NCBI GenBank assembly: GCA_017983675.1 | Contig: JAGOAZ010000001.1 | Span: 131,968-195,967 of the forward strand | DNA: 64,000 bases | Source: Fluviicola sp. | GTDB lineage: Bacteria; Bacteroidota; Bacteroidia; Flavobacteriales_D; Crocinitomicaceae | Reading direction: 5' to 3' | In this document: in pieces, positions 46,097-54,077 of the stretch | How the letters are laid out: each line of letters opens with the position of its first letter | How positions within the stretch are numbered: the stretch's first letter is position 1 | The notes under the pieces: generated by a model | Databases searched by the model: none | Seen by the model: the letters and a program-made list of their open reading frames with translations, nothing else | Told to the model about the DNA's origin: nothing | Program-made: the position numbers and the translations under genes

Positions 46097-46813
46097 TTAA
46101 TAATCAAATTCCATTGGAACGTCTAGTAAAAGAACTTTGCTGTTTTCAGTAAACGAAATTGCAAACGCTTCGGTATTCCAAACACCCAAGGCGTCGCGTT
46201 TGTTCAATTCTTGTCCATTTATTGTGATTTGTCCTTCGACCACTAACACGTATACGCCGTTGTTAGCCGATTTCACGGTGTAGTTCGCTGATTGACCTTT
46301 GTCAAATTCACCTAAGTGAAACCAAGCATCTTGGTGAATCCATACACCGTCATCAGCTGGATCAGGTGACAAGATTTGCGCGAAGTTATTTTTCATTTTA
46401 GCTGTATCCAACAATTGTTGGTCGTAGCGCGGAGTGACATTCTTTTTGTTCGGAAACACCCAAATCTGAAACAAGTTCAATGTTTCATTGGTCGCGTTGA
46501 ATTCGGAGTGTTGGATACCTGTTCCAGCGCTCATGACTTGAATTTCACCGGCAGTAATTGTCGCTTCATTGCCCATGGAATCGCGGTGTTTCAATGCGCC
46601 CACTAAAGGAATGGTAATGATTTCCATGTTGTCGTGCGGGTGCGTACCAAAGCCCATGCTGCCAGCGATGATATCGTCATTTAACACGCGAAGTGCGCCA
46701 AAATGAATTTTAGACGGGTCGTACCAAGAAGCAAAACTAAACGAGTGATGTGCATCTAACCAACCGTGATTGGCGTGTCCTCGTTGATCTGCGGGATGAA
46801 AAACTGTTTTCAT
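46097..46813 (-). CDS. Pirin family protein
   Basis: A 238-residue bicupin of the YhhW/pirin family. The N-terminal cupin carries the metal ligands in GFGTHPHDNMEIITIPLVGALKHRDSMGN and TGIQHSEFN; the C-terminal cupin is less conserved. Family members include quercetinases that detoxify aromatic compounds. Its gene precedes the nitroreductase gene and has a -7 box with a nearby palindrome upstream, consistent with an inducible detoxification pair. Confidence 0.92.
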   Translation of the reverse strand: MKTVFHPADQRGHANHGWLDAHHSFSFASWYDPSKIHFGALRVLNDDIIAGSMGFGTHPHDNMEIITIPLVGALKHRDSMGNEATITAGEIQVMSAGTGIQHSEFNATNETLNLFQIWVFPNKKNVTPRYDQQLLDTAKMKNNFAQILSPDPADDGVWIHQDAWFHLGEFDKGQSANYTVKSANNGVYVLVVEGQITINGQELNKRDALGVWNTEAFAISFTENSKVLLLDVPMEFDY

Positions 46814-46849
46814 AGTGACTTTTTAAAATACCTTGTGTATTGAACAGGA

Positions 46850-46892
46850 CAAATGTACGGTTTTCCATTAAATATATACCATGGTAAATAAT
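46850..46892 (-). promoter_or_regulatory. Promoter and putative operator of the pirin/nitroreductase operon
   Basis: On the minus strand TACATTTG (46850-46857) is an exact -7 box. Around its expected -33 region lies a dyad centred on TACCATGGTA (46877-46886), symmetric at 9 of 11 positions on each side. A repressor bound there would block the -33 contact. No regulator gene adjoins. Confidence 0.5.
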
Positions 46893-47002
46893 TTCTTTAA
46901 GTAAATTTAACACGAGCAACGGCGCTATCATTTGCTAAGTGATTGACTAAAAGAGAATAAGGGATTGCTAAATAAAAAAAAGATATTTTTTCTCAAATTT
47001 TC

Positions 47003-47032
47003 TTGCAGAATAAAAAATAGTACCTATCTTTG
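47003..47032 (+). promoter_or_regulatory. Promoter of tRNA-Asp
   Basis: TTG (47003-47005), exactly 19 bp, TATCTTTG (47025-47032): a consensus match for the Bacteroidota vegetative promoter, about 75 bp before the tRNA. Confidence 0.65.
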
Positions 47033-47106
47033 CAACGCTTTTAACGTAAAGCATTACACAATTTTCCTAGTTCAACTGTTGTTGAAGTTCGAAAGAAAAG
47101 AAAATT

Positions 47107-47183
47107 GGTTTGGTAGTTCAGTTGGTTAGAATACATGCCTGTCACGCATGGGGTCGCGGGTTCGAGTCCCGTCCAGACCGCCA
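47107..47183 (+). tRNA. tRNA-Asp (anticodon GTC), integration site of two elements
   Basis: A full cloverleaf with acceptor GGTTTGG / CCAGACC (one T-G pair), anticodon stem CATGC/GCATG with loop CTGTCAC (anticodon GTC), T-arm GCGGG-TTCGAGT-CCCGT, discriminator G (47180) and encoded CCA. The 3' part from 47118 is repeated at 54832, which marks it as attachment site. The intact gene remains functional. Confidence 0.96.
47118..47181 (+). repeat. attL of element 1 (64-bp direct repeat, copy 1)
   Basis: It runs from TCAGTTGG in the D-arm to GACCGC at the tRNA end and is identical base for base to 54832-54895. Flanking bases differ on both sides. Confidence 0.92.
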
Positions 47184-47225
47184 TCTCGAAAGAGAAAAGT
47201 TAAGCTCATATGGCTGTGAGACTAG

Positions 47226-47262
47226 AAAACCCTAGAGTGTATCAATACTCTAGGGTTTTTGC
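47226..47262. terminator. Terminator behind tRNA-Asp, supplied by element 1
   Basis: A 12-bp stem AAACCCTAGAGT / ACTCTAGGGTTT (47227-47238, 47247-47258) followed by T. It ends the tRNA transcript inside the element. Confidence 0.85.
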
Positions 47263-47401
47263 TTTTATAGACTTTTCAAATTATCCTTCACAAAAATCAA
47301 TAGACTAACCCTTAATTGAGGTTGTATAAAAGGTTGTAGATTTCATAAGTGCGTCCTGTAGACAAATCCTAGTTGGTACTATCATCACTATACCACTACA
47401 A

Positions 47402-48601
47402 ATGAATATTCTATTTTGGATAAACAAGAGCAGATGCAATGCCCGTGGAGAGGCTTCAATTATGCTAAGAGTAACCCATAAGGGCAACAGAGTAAATGTC
47501 TCCACTGAATTAAAAATTGACCCAAAACAATGGGATAATGCTAAGCAAAAAGTAAAGGGAAGTTCTGACTTAGCTAAAGAAATCAATAAATTATTACAAA
47601 CCCAGAAATCAGCTTGTATTGGTGCTTTAGATGAGCTAATTAAAGAAGCAAAACCCTACACCTCAAAAGACATCATAGATGCTATAAGAGGTATGGAAAG
47701 AAAGCCAATGGGATTCATAGAGCTTTATAATATGTACATCAATCAGATTCACGCTAGAATTGGAGTAGATTTTAGTCCTGCAACGGTAAAAAAATACATC
47801 TACACAAAGAAAAATCTTGAGCTATTTTTTAATCGTTGTTTGAAAGTAACAGATGTAGATGTTACAAAGGTTGATAGAAAGATGGTTGCTTCATTGGAAC
47901 AATTCCTAAGAGGAGATATGAAGTTTCAGAACAACTATGTTATTAAATGCATGGAACAAATTAGGAAAGTATTTAAAATGGGCATACTCTATGAATATGT
48001 TAGTCACAATCCTTTTGACATGCTCAGCTTTAGGAAGACAGAGACAAATAAAGACTACCTCAGCAAAAGTGAATTAAATCAATTACTTAACCATATTCCA
48101 TCATCGAATAGAATGCAAGAATGTAAAGATGTATTTCTTTTCATGTGTTTTACTGGATTAGCTCATACTGATGCTCAAAAAGCAACTCACAATGATCTTG
48201 TAATTGGTTCAGATAACTGCAACTGGCTGACTCTAAAAAGAACTAAAACAAATGGACTTGTTAAAGTGCCTATACTTCCAGTTATACTTGATTTGATTGT
48301 CAAATACCATAACCATTCAAATTGCACAAAAACTGGCAAACTAATGCCTGTTCCATCTAATCAGGCATTTAATCGTTCATTGAAACTACTTATGTTAGAG
48401 ATTGGTATTAATAAGAACATTTGTTCACATTCTGGACGCTACACATTTGCATCAACTGTTCTTCTGGGCAATGGGATTCGTATAGAGACTGCTCAACGAT
48501 TACTTGCACATAAATCAATCAAAAGCACTATGATTTACGGTAAGTTATCTGATGCAACTTTATTAGATGAGGTCAACTTGTTGAGAATTAAACTTGAATA
48601 A
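47402..48601 (+). CDS. Tyrosine recombinase/integrase of element 1
   Basis: A 399-residue phage-type integrase. An N-terminal arm-binding domain (1-75; INKSRCNARGEASIMLRVTHKG) is followed by a SAM-like core-binding domain (~105-200) and the catalytic domain. The HxxR box is HSGRYTFASTV, then LAHKSIKSTMIYGKL gives the second His and the nucleophile Tyr. In the usual first-Arg position (FTGLAHTDAQKA) there is Ala, as in some Bacteroidota recombinases such as the IntDOT group that lack this Arg. It inserts and excises the element at tRNA-Asp. The GC and codon use are lower than in element 2's integrase. Confidence 0.92.
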   Translation: MNILFWINKSRCNARGEASIMLRVTHKGNRVNVSTELKIDPKQWDNAKQKVKGSSDLAKEINKLLQTQKSACIGALDELIKEAKPYTSKDIIDAIRGMERKPMGFIELYNMYINQIHARIGVDFSPATVKKYIYTKKNLELFFNRCLKVTDVDVTKVDRKMVASLEQFLRGDMKFQNNYVIKCMEQIRKVFKMGILYEYVSHNPFDMLSFRKTETNKDYLSKSELNQLLNHIPSSNRMQECKDVFLFMCFTGLAHTDAQKATHNDLVIGSDNCNWLTLKRTKTNGLVKVPILPVILDLIVKYHNHSNCTKTGKLMPVPSNQAFNRSLKLLMLEIGINKNICSHSGRYTFASTVLLGNGIRIETAQRLLAHKSIKSTMIYGKLSDATLLDEVNLLRIKLE

Positions 48602-48604
48602 TTA

Positions 48605-48640
48605 AAATGGCTACTCATAATTGGGTAGCCATTAATCTTT
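48605..48640. terminator. Terminator between the integrase and the winged-helix-like gene
   Basis: ATGGCTAC / GTAGCCAT stem (48607-48614, 48624-48631) followed by a T-run on the plus strand; it overlaps the 3' end of the convergent gene. Confidence 0.75.
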
Positions 48641-49598
48641 TTTTTCTTTTTTTATCCAAAACCTCTGGAGAGACTTGATAAGCAGCTCCACTAAGATTTA
48701 GTTTAAACAAAGAGACCAAATATTCAGAACAAACAATCTTTGATTTCTTAACAACAGTTGGATTTACATACAAAACATTGTTATTTATTTGTATAAAATT
48801 ATTTGAAATCAGTAGTTTAAGATGACTTTCAATGTCAGCTACTTTGATGTTGCTTTTTAAATAGTTAATAAGTTCTTGTTTTTTTCTTGATTTCACAATT
48901 TGAACATCATTCATTAAGAATACTAGCTTCATGAATACTCCTAAAGTTTCCTTTCCATTACTCTTTCTATCTGATTTATCATTCTTTCTGAAGATTTTTT
49001 GCTCAAATAAATAACTAGATATAATCCACTTACTCTTGAAATTTGGCACTGTATTAATCTCCTTCTTTTTATAGTTTTTACTATTTTTTTGTGCAAGGTT
49101 CCTGGGGCAATATAAAGCATGTTTATAATTACAATCTCCTTCTGATAATAAACTAATTGACACTAGTTTTTTAATTAAAACCCTACACGTCTCATCTGAA
49201 AGCTGTAATAATTCTCCCAAATCATTTCTACTCATTGGAACACCTGTATGCAATGATTCAATCAAAGATGTATCGAATGAAATCTTTGAAACAATTGTCA
49301 TGTACTGTGCTATTTCAGTACAGCTTAATTGACTTGTTCTATCTCTGAGTTTGATTTTATCAAACTGAAAGTATAAACTAAAGTTACCCCAGAACTTCAA
49401 ATCTATGTCGTCTTGATTTCTATCAAGTTTATCAACCCGCATGTTAATATTGTAATTTTTACTTAAAGCATATAGTTGATCAGCAATAATATCTGGGATT
49501 AAACTAGGGTCATTAATTTTTAAAATTGTATTTGACAATTTTTTCAACTGCCTTTTAAACAAAATATTTAAATCTATTGTTTTTTTTATTTCCTGCAC
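48615..49598 (-). CDS. Hypothetical protein, possible winged-helix replication or regulatory protein
   Basis: A 327-residue soluble, Lys-rich protein. The middle part (about 130-185; MSRNDLGELLQLSDETCRVLIKKLVSISLLSEG) reads as a helix-turn-helix or winged helix, as in plasmid and phage replication initiators or MarR-like regulators. The C-terminal part has another possible wing (IADIESHLKLLISNNFIQINNNVLYVNP). I do not recognise the family. As the second gene from the integrase end it could serve replication or excision control. AT-rich and CpG-poor like the rest of element 1. Confidence 0.7.
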   Translation of the reverse strand: MQEIKKTIDLNILFKRQLKKLSNTILKINDPSLIPDIIADQLYALSKNYNINMRVDKLDRNQDDIDLKFWGNFSLYFQFDKIKLRDRTSQLSCTEIAQYMTIVSKISFDTSLIESLHTGVPMSRNDLGELLQLSDETCRVLIKKLVSISLLSEGDCNYKHALYCPRNLAQKNSKNYKKKEINTVPNFKSKWIISSYLFEQKIFRKNDKSDRKSNGKETLGVFMKLVFLMNDVQIVKSRKKQELINYLKSNIKVADIESHLKLLISNNFIQINNNVLYVNPTVVKKSKIVCSEYLVSLFKLNLSGAAYQVSPEVLDKKRKKRLMATQL

Positions 49599-50067
49599 TA
49601 CTATTATCCTTATTATTTACACAAAATTACCAGGATAAATTTACTGATATATATTGATTTACAACACATTAAGCATAATTAATTTACAGATACTTAAACT
49701 ATAGAGCTGAAATGAGCTGGATTTAAACAAACCTATTACTTTTTGCTTATATGAAATTCTAATGACACCTAAAGTTAAACTACTATCATCTTTCAAGATG
49801 TAGATCAGTTAGTCTGTCTAAAGATGAAATTGAACTAAGAACAATTTTGAACTGATTAAAAAAGTTAAATTAAAGAATAGACTGTTCATGCTTTTATAAA
49901 AAGTATTTGTAGCCACATATTTTCAAATTTGCCTGGTGCTTTGACTTTAAAGTTGATTTAAGCTTGCAAAGCTGCTTATTTAGAGCTGTATGATATATCT
50001 TCTTTTTTTAAAGTAGGCTCTATAGGAAGTATTATTGCCTTCAATTTATTATTTGGACAAAACTTTA
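49599..50067. other. Non-coding stretch in element 1
   Basis: About 470 bases with no supported gene, no CpG in most of its length, and short A/T runs. It could hold the promoter of the winged-helix-like gene (49600-49700) and the 3' end of the 50068 transcript. No terminator or repeat stands out. Confidence 0.3.
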
Positions 50068-50478
50068 TCATCTTAAAATTGCATAGGCAAATATTAAAAA
50101 AATAATTGATGAAACTGATAGAGCTAGGGATAACATCATTACTTTTCTTTCTGGTCTTATGAATTGAACATTTAATGACATTAAAATGAAATTTATAATT
50201 CTTGCACCTATAAAGTAATAAAATAGAAAATGTACTACAAGGAATAATAACAACTGCCACAAAGAGCTTCCATCAAAAAGGAGATACAATGCCAGTGTAG
50301 GAATCACAAAATGGGATAGCACAGGTAAGAATACAACTTTACTTTCATAGTTTAATCCTTGTTGAAATGTAGGTGGCAAAAGGTGATTATGCCTTTCTAG
50401 TTTGTTCTTTAAAATTGTCAAAGATTGAAAAGAAAAATATGAGAGAGTGATTGAAAGAATTAGCAAAAATGTAAACAT
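50068..50478 (-). CDS. Four-helix membrane protein (element 1 regulon, gene F)
   Basis: A 136-residue integral membrane protein with about four helices (1-19, 52-68, 72-92, 112-135) and a cytoplasmic or periplasmic loop with KNKLERHNHLLPPTFQQGL. No family recognised. It has its own promoter carrying the half-operator AAACTAACAATATA, also found at the XRE regulator, so it is probably controlled with the upstream cluster although 300 bp separate it from gene E. Confidence 0.72.
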   Translation of the reverse strand: MFTFLLILSITLSYFSFQSLTILKNKLERHNHLLPPTFQQGLNYESKVVFLPVLSHFVIPTLALYLLFDGSSLWQLLLFLVVHFLFYYFIGARIINFILMSLNVQFIRPERKVMMLSLALSVSSIIFLIFAYAILR

Positions 50479-50510
50479 GCATTATGATTTTTAGAAAGTT
50501 ATTAGTTGAT

Positions 50511-50550
50511 CAAATATACTGTTTAAAACAAAACTAACAATATATGGTTA
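50511..50550 (-). promoter_or_regulatory. Promoter of gene F with half-operator
   Basis: On the minus strand TTG (50538-50540), exactly 19 bp, then TATATTTG (50511-50518), an exact -33/-7 match. The -33 is inside AAACTAACAATATA (50531-50544, plus strand), identical to half of the palindrome at 53635-53658. A further shared stretch, AATTTATGCTGA (50553-50564), is the reverse complement of TCAGCATAAATT at 53662-53673. Confidence 0.65.
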
Positions 50551-50783
50551 ATCAATTTATGCTGAATTTAATTTTTGTGCAAGTCAAAATATGATTTACT
50601 GACAAAACAGTTGAATTACTATAATTAAAATTAAACAGTATATTTAAAGCTTTATTTCTCTCTTTTGTCTCCTTGATGTTAATCAATGGTTATATAAAAT
50701 TAAAGTTTAACTAGCACTATTAAATATTATAGTTATAAGAGCATAGTCTGAGCTCTAATGAAACAGAATTTATTCTACTAAAA
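50551..50783. other. Non-coding stretch between genes E and F
   Basis: About 230 AT-rich bases without any CpG. It contains a second TTAAACAGTATATTT-like segment (50630-50645) similar to the gene F -7 region. No gene is supported. Confidence 0.3.
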
Positions 50784-51356
50784 TCACAAAACAATTAATA
50801 GGTCATTACTTGAAGTGTTTTTTGAATTGAATAAGAGCAATTTACCATTTATTGCAAAATTCACATAATCTTCATCTGGTGCTATCCCTTTTCTCATTAT
50901 CAAATGCTCATGTTTGATTTGAATATCATTAAGCAGAATATTCTCTCCTAAAGAAGCTGTAAAAACTCCTGTAAGTTCTTTCTTTAGGAAGATATACATG
51001 AACTCATTGTCATTTCTATAATTGAGCTTAACTTGATCAAAACTTGCATTAAACAATTCTAAAGAATAAAAGTGATTTTGTAGTCGGTTGATAGGCTTTC
51101 TAAGCACACATTTTCTATTGTAGAGCAATTCAAAAGAATCAGTATCATTCAAAATAAATGCTGAATATTGCTTTTCTGTAGGAAAGTCATCAATGGATTT
51201 AAACCCCAGCATTTTCAAATTACTATCATTCAAAAATAAATGAGTATGCTTCCACAAACTCTTCCCTAAAGCACTTTGAATTTGCATATAATTGGCTTTA
51301 GAGAGCTTTTTAATATAAATTGACACATGAGTGCCTTTAATCCTTATTTTATTCAT
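50784..51356 (-). CDS. Unknown soluble protein, paralogue E (element 1 regulon)
   Basis: A 190-residue protein with no signal peptide or membrane segment, predicted beta-rich. It is paralogous to the neighbouring 197-residue protein: both start with an I-x-I-x-GTH-(I/V)-S strand, share RKCVLRKPINRLQ-x-x-FYSLELFN (RKLTLKMPLKMLH... INLFN in the other), a G-x-F-x-x-x-L turn (LTGVFTASLGE / CSGTFSLLLPE), and a V-x-F-x-(I/M)-N strand near the end. I do not recognise the family. It has a degenerate copy of the cluster promoter upstream. Confidence 0.75.
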   Translation of the reverse strand: MNKIRIKGTHVSIYIKKLSKANYMQIQSALGKSLWKHTHLFLNDSNLKMLGFKSIDDFPTEKQYSAFILNDTDSFELLYNRKCVLRKPINRLQNHFYSLELFNASFDQVKLNYRNDNEFMYIFLKKELTGVFTASLGENILLNDIQIKHEHLIMRKGIAPDEDYVNFAINGKLLLFNSKNTSSNDLLIVL

Positions 51357-51379
51357 TGTAAAGCAATTCTTTGTTTCAT

Positions 51380-51420
51380 AGATTTAAAGTAAAAGAAATC
51401 AAGCTAACATTATTGAATAC
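51380..51420 (-). promoter_or_regulatory. Degenerate copy of the cluster promoter upstream of gene E
   Basis: The plus-strand sequence at 51382-51416 resembles that at 53615-53650: TTTAAAGTAAAAGAAATCAAGCTAACA against TTTAAAAAAAGAAATCAAACTAACA. The -7 box is imperfect (TAAATCTA). It may be a weak or decayed promoter. Confidence 0.4.
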
Positions 51421-51439
51421 TTACACATACTTTGAAGGA

Positions 51440-52033
51440 TCAAAGTTGAATCAAAGTATAAGTAGTCTTATTATGTTTTGCCTGTTTAAAGTTAATTTCA
51501 TGGCTATTCATTTGAAAACTAACTAACTGTTCAATTGGTTGATTCATGCTTTTAAACAAGCAATTTTGATGAATAATCTCTAGATTTAAAAAATCAAAAA
51601 CTTCAGGCAGTAATAAGCTGAAAGTGCCACTACAAACCACTTTAAGCAGATAATAATCACACAGACTTTTTTTTCTATAGCTTACAGAAACTGCTTTTAT
51701 GCTTGAATTGATTGTTTTATTGTTAAATAAATTAATGGGCATATATTTTTCATGCAACATTTTTAATGGCATTTTCAAAGTCAATTTTCTTCCTTTGTAA
51801 TAATGCATTTCTTGATGACTTTCCATTGAGAACCCTGATACTTTTTGCAAGATTCGAAGTTCATTTAAACAACTTAATAAAATAACATTTGATGTATTGT
51901 TGTAAACTGAGTCATTGTTACAATTTATCAAACTATTTTCAACTTGTTCAGTGAGCTTTGATAAACTTTCTGACAAACTTGTCTCAATTAAGATGAAAGA
52001 GATGTGGGTGCCGTTTATCTTTAATTTAGACAC
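51440..52033 (-). CDS. Unknown soluble protein, paralogue D (element 1 regulon)
   Basis: A 197-residue soluble, beta-rich protein, paralogue of the 190-residue protein at 50784 (shared motifs given there). An insertion near 30-75, with INCNNDSVYNNTSNVI, distinguishes it. Its start overlaps the end of the seven-helix membrane protein gene by 8 bp, so the two are translationally coupled; a membrane complex with paired soluble subunits is an inference. No signal peptide. No family recognised. Confidence 0.75.
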   Translation of the reverse strand: MSKLKINGTHISFILIETSLSESLSKLTEQVENSLINCNNDSVYNNTSNVILLSCLNELRILQKVSGFSMESHQEMHYYKGRKLTLKMPLKMLHEKYMPINLFNNKTINSSIKAVSVSYRKKSLCDYYLLKVVCSGTFSLLLPEVFDFLNLEIIHQNCLFKSMNQPIEQLVSFQMNSHEINFKQAKHNKTTYTLIQL

Positions 52034-52883
52034 TTAACCAGCTGCTAATAAAATTAAAAATAAATGCCAAAATTTTCATCACTTGATTTTCAAATACACC
52101 CAGTGAAATTGGGAGGATTAATCCTAAAAAGATTAATGAAAAATAAATTTTCCCACCTTTTTTCTCAACCTTTAATTGTCTTAAAAAAATTGAGATTAAC
52201 ACAATGAATAAATTCAAAATGAAAAATGCAACAATAGGATATGAGAAAATGATTAACCACCATGATCTGTTAAGATATTTAAACTGTGAAATTTGATCAA
52301 AATAGCCTGTGATAAATAAAACAATGAAGTCTGTGATGAAATATATATACCCAGATGCTGAAATAAAAAGGAATAACCAAAAATGTATGGGTACACTGAA
52401 AATTGAATTATTTACATTTTTTATTTTAAACTTTCCAATTAATGTGTAACTCAAATAAATCACATAAAAAACACACACAATTGTAGCAAATAAAGAAGCT
52501 GAATTTGTTTTGAGATATAAAAACTCAAGTTTGATTTGTTGAAATCCATTACCCATTATTAAGTGAAAAAGTTGACTAATGATTAAAGGAGAAATGAAAA
52601 AACTTAAAGCAAATATAAGCCTAGTCCTATTATTTAACTCAATTAAAAGATTTTTAATTGTGTAGCTAAACAATAGTGCTTCTAAGGTTATGCCTAAAAA
52701 AACAATTAAATCAATCAAATTAGGTTTGCCAACATTGAAAATTGGCAGGAAAAAACTCAACCGATCATCAAGTAATTTTAATGAATTCAAACCTAATAAA
52801 GCTGTATAAATACTAACAACTGCAGTTTTGCTTAGTAATAATGCTGATAAAAACACTAATGATTTTGATTTTTGCTTTTCCAT
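52026..52883 (-). CDS. Multi-helix membrane protein (element 1 regulon, gene C)
   Basis: About 285 residues from the ATG at 52883, chosen because it lies 5 bp after the stop of the upstream gene; an in-frame ATG at 52958 lies inside that gene. About seven hydrophobic helices fill the protein (for example NLIDLIVFLGITLEALLFSY, ASLFATIVCVFYVIYLSYTL, WLIIFSYPIVAFFILNLFIVL). Not recognised as a transporter. The largest member of the unknown cluster. Confidence 0.75.
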   Translation of the reverse strand: MEKQKSKSLVFLSALLLSKTAVVSIYTALLGLNSLKLLDDRLSFFLPIFNVGKPNLIDLIVFLGITLEALLFSYTIKNLLIELNNRTRLIFALSFFISPLIISQLFHLIMGNGFQQIKLEFLYLKTNSASLFATIVCVFYVIYLSYTLIGKFKIKNVNNSIFSVPIHFWLFLFISASGYIYFITDFIVLFITGYFDQISQFKYLNRSWWLIIFSYPIVAFFILNLFIVLISIFLRQLKVEKKGGKIYFSLIFLGLILPISLGVFENQVMKILAFIFNFISSWLSV

Positions 52884-52887
52884 CTTA

Positions 52888-53265
52888 TCAATTACTAACA
52901 CCTGTAACAATTTGTTGAACAAGTTTATTACAACATTCTTTAATTTCAGAAATATCATACATACAAGATGAAGACCTCATCTCTTTTTTTACAACTGAAT
53001 TCTGCCTAACTGTTACTTGAATTTTACTAGGTTGATAAATGAACTCAAAAGACAAAACAAATAAATCATCATAGAATTCATATCTTAATCTTCCTTTACT
53101 TTCATGGACTAATTTGTTATTTGGATAAGTCAAAATTAGTGGGGTGATAATTTCACTTAGGAAATATTTTGCATCACCATATTTCTTTACATTTTTTCCA
53201 CTTTGCAGATTGAAATAGATGAAATAAATTAGAATAACAGCTAAAGATGAGTAGATAATGATCAT
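52888..53265 (-). CDS. Membrane-anchored beta-rich protein (element 1 regulon, gene B)
   Basis: A 125-residue protein with one N-terminal helix (IIIYSSLAVILIYFIYFNL) and a ~100-residue domain (LVHESKGRLRYEFYDDLFVLSFEFIYQPSKIQVTVRQ), predicted mainly beta with a helical end that holds three Cys (SSCMYDISEIKECCNKL). No family recognised. It lies 38 bp after gene A and 5 bp before gene C. Confidence 0.72.
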   Translation of the reverse strand: MIIIYSSLAVILIYFIYFNLQSGKNVKKYGDAKYFLSEIITPLILTYPNNKLVHESKGRLRYEFYDDLFVLSFEFIYQPSKIQVTVRQNSVVKKEMRSSSCMYDISEIKECCNKLVQQIVTGVSN

Positions 53266-53303
53266 AAAGTGAAAATTTTATTTGTTGGTTTAAATCTTTG
53301 TAC

Positions 53304-53594
53304 TCACTTTCTGTATTTCCAAATCATCCTCGCTAAAAAGAAAAACAAAGGGATGATAATAAAAACTGTAATGATTGGTGTTGTAGCTTGATTACCTGAC
53401 ATTTGTATTGTCAACCCAGCAATAAGAGCTACTACAGCAAACAAAAGTAAGGTCAAGGCAAATTTTGCAATAAAAAGTATGAAGATCTTTTTTTCCATGT
53501 TTTTAACTCCTTGATTTTCAGGTTTTTTCATGAAACTAGCTCTAAAGATCCAATATCCAATAAATATGCCAAACAGTAAATAAAGTAGAAACAT
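53304..53594 (-). CDS. Three-helix membrane protein (element 1 regulon, gene A)
   Basis: A 96-residue membrane protein: helix 1 (about 2-20), a short charged loop (MKKPENQGVKNMEKK), helix 2 (36-62, IFILFIAKFALTLLLFAVVAL) and helix 3 (73-92). It is the first gene of the minus-strand cluster and is divergent from the XRE regulator with an operator between them. No family recognised. Confidence 0.72.
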   Translation of the reverse strand: MFLLYLLFGIFIGYWIFRASFMKKPENQGVKNMEKKIFILFIAKFALTLLLFAVVALIAGLTIQMSGNQATTPIITVFIIIPLFFFLARMIWKYRK

Positions 53595-53614
53595 AATCTA
53601 AGTGTTGATTTGAC

Positions 53615-53658
53615 CAAATTTAAAAAAAGAAATCAAACTAACAATATACTGTTAGTTT
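53615..53658 (-). promoter_or_regulatory. Cluster promoter with palindromic operator, divergent from xre
   Basis: On the minus strand TTG (53642-53644), exactly 19 bp, then TAAATTTG (53615-53622): a consensus promoter for gene A. The -33 lies in a 24-bp palindrome (53635-53658) with arms AAACTAACA and TGTTAGTTT around ATATAC, symmetric but for one base pair. It is 32 bp upstream of the XRE start, ideal for repression of both directions. Confidence 0.7.
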
Positions 53659-53689
53659 TTTCTCAGCATAAATTAGGATTTTGCATCAA

Positions 53690-53938
53690 ATGGACAAAAC
53701 AACATTTAGCAAACACTTTGGATCTTATATAAAACTATTGAGAAATCAGAAAAGTTGGTCTCAATCTGAATTAGCTGATGTGCTAGGAAACAACTTCCAA
53801 AATATATCTGCAATGGAAAGAGGTGAATTTACACCAACCATATTTATGGTAAACAAAATTGCTGATGCATTTGGTATTACCCTTACTCAGCTGATAATAG
53901 GTTTTGAAAATCAATTAGACTCTTTAGGAAGAAATTAG
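53690..53938 (+). CDS. XRE-family helix-turn-helix regulator
   Basis: About 82 residues from the ATG at 53690 (the frame upstream offers only TTG). It is a single Cro/C1-type HTH: YIKLLRNQKSWSQSELADVLGNNFQNISAMERGEFTPTIFMVNKIADAFGITL. No further domain. Its position opposite the unknown cluster, with a palindrome between, makes it the probable repressor of the cluster and of itself. Confidence 0.88.
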   Translation: MDKTTFSKHFGSYIKLLRNQKSWSQSELADVLGNNFQNISAMERGEFTPTIFMVNKIADAFGITLTQLIIGFENQLDSLGRN

Positions 53939-54024
53939 TTATCAGTTAATTCTGTGTTTTCTCTCAACCACAATATATCAATTTTTCAAATCTGTGTATA
54001 TTGTTCCATTTATCACTTCTATCT

Positions 54025-54077
54025 AATTACACCCCCCTCCATTTAATCTTTTGCTGTCACCCCCCATGTGTGTAATT
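54025..54077. repeat. Inverted repeat with C-runs upstream of the RadC-like gene
   Basis: AATTACAC (54025-54032) and GTGTAATT (54070-54077) form an 8-bp inverted repeat enclosing two C6 tracts (54032-54037, 54060-54065). C-runs are striking in this AT-rich element. It may be an operator, origin or transfer site; none can be shown. Confidence 0.4.
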
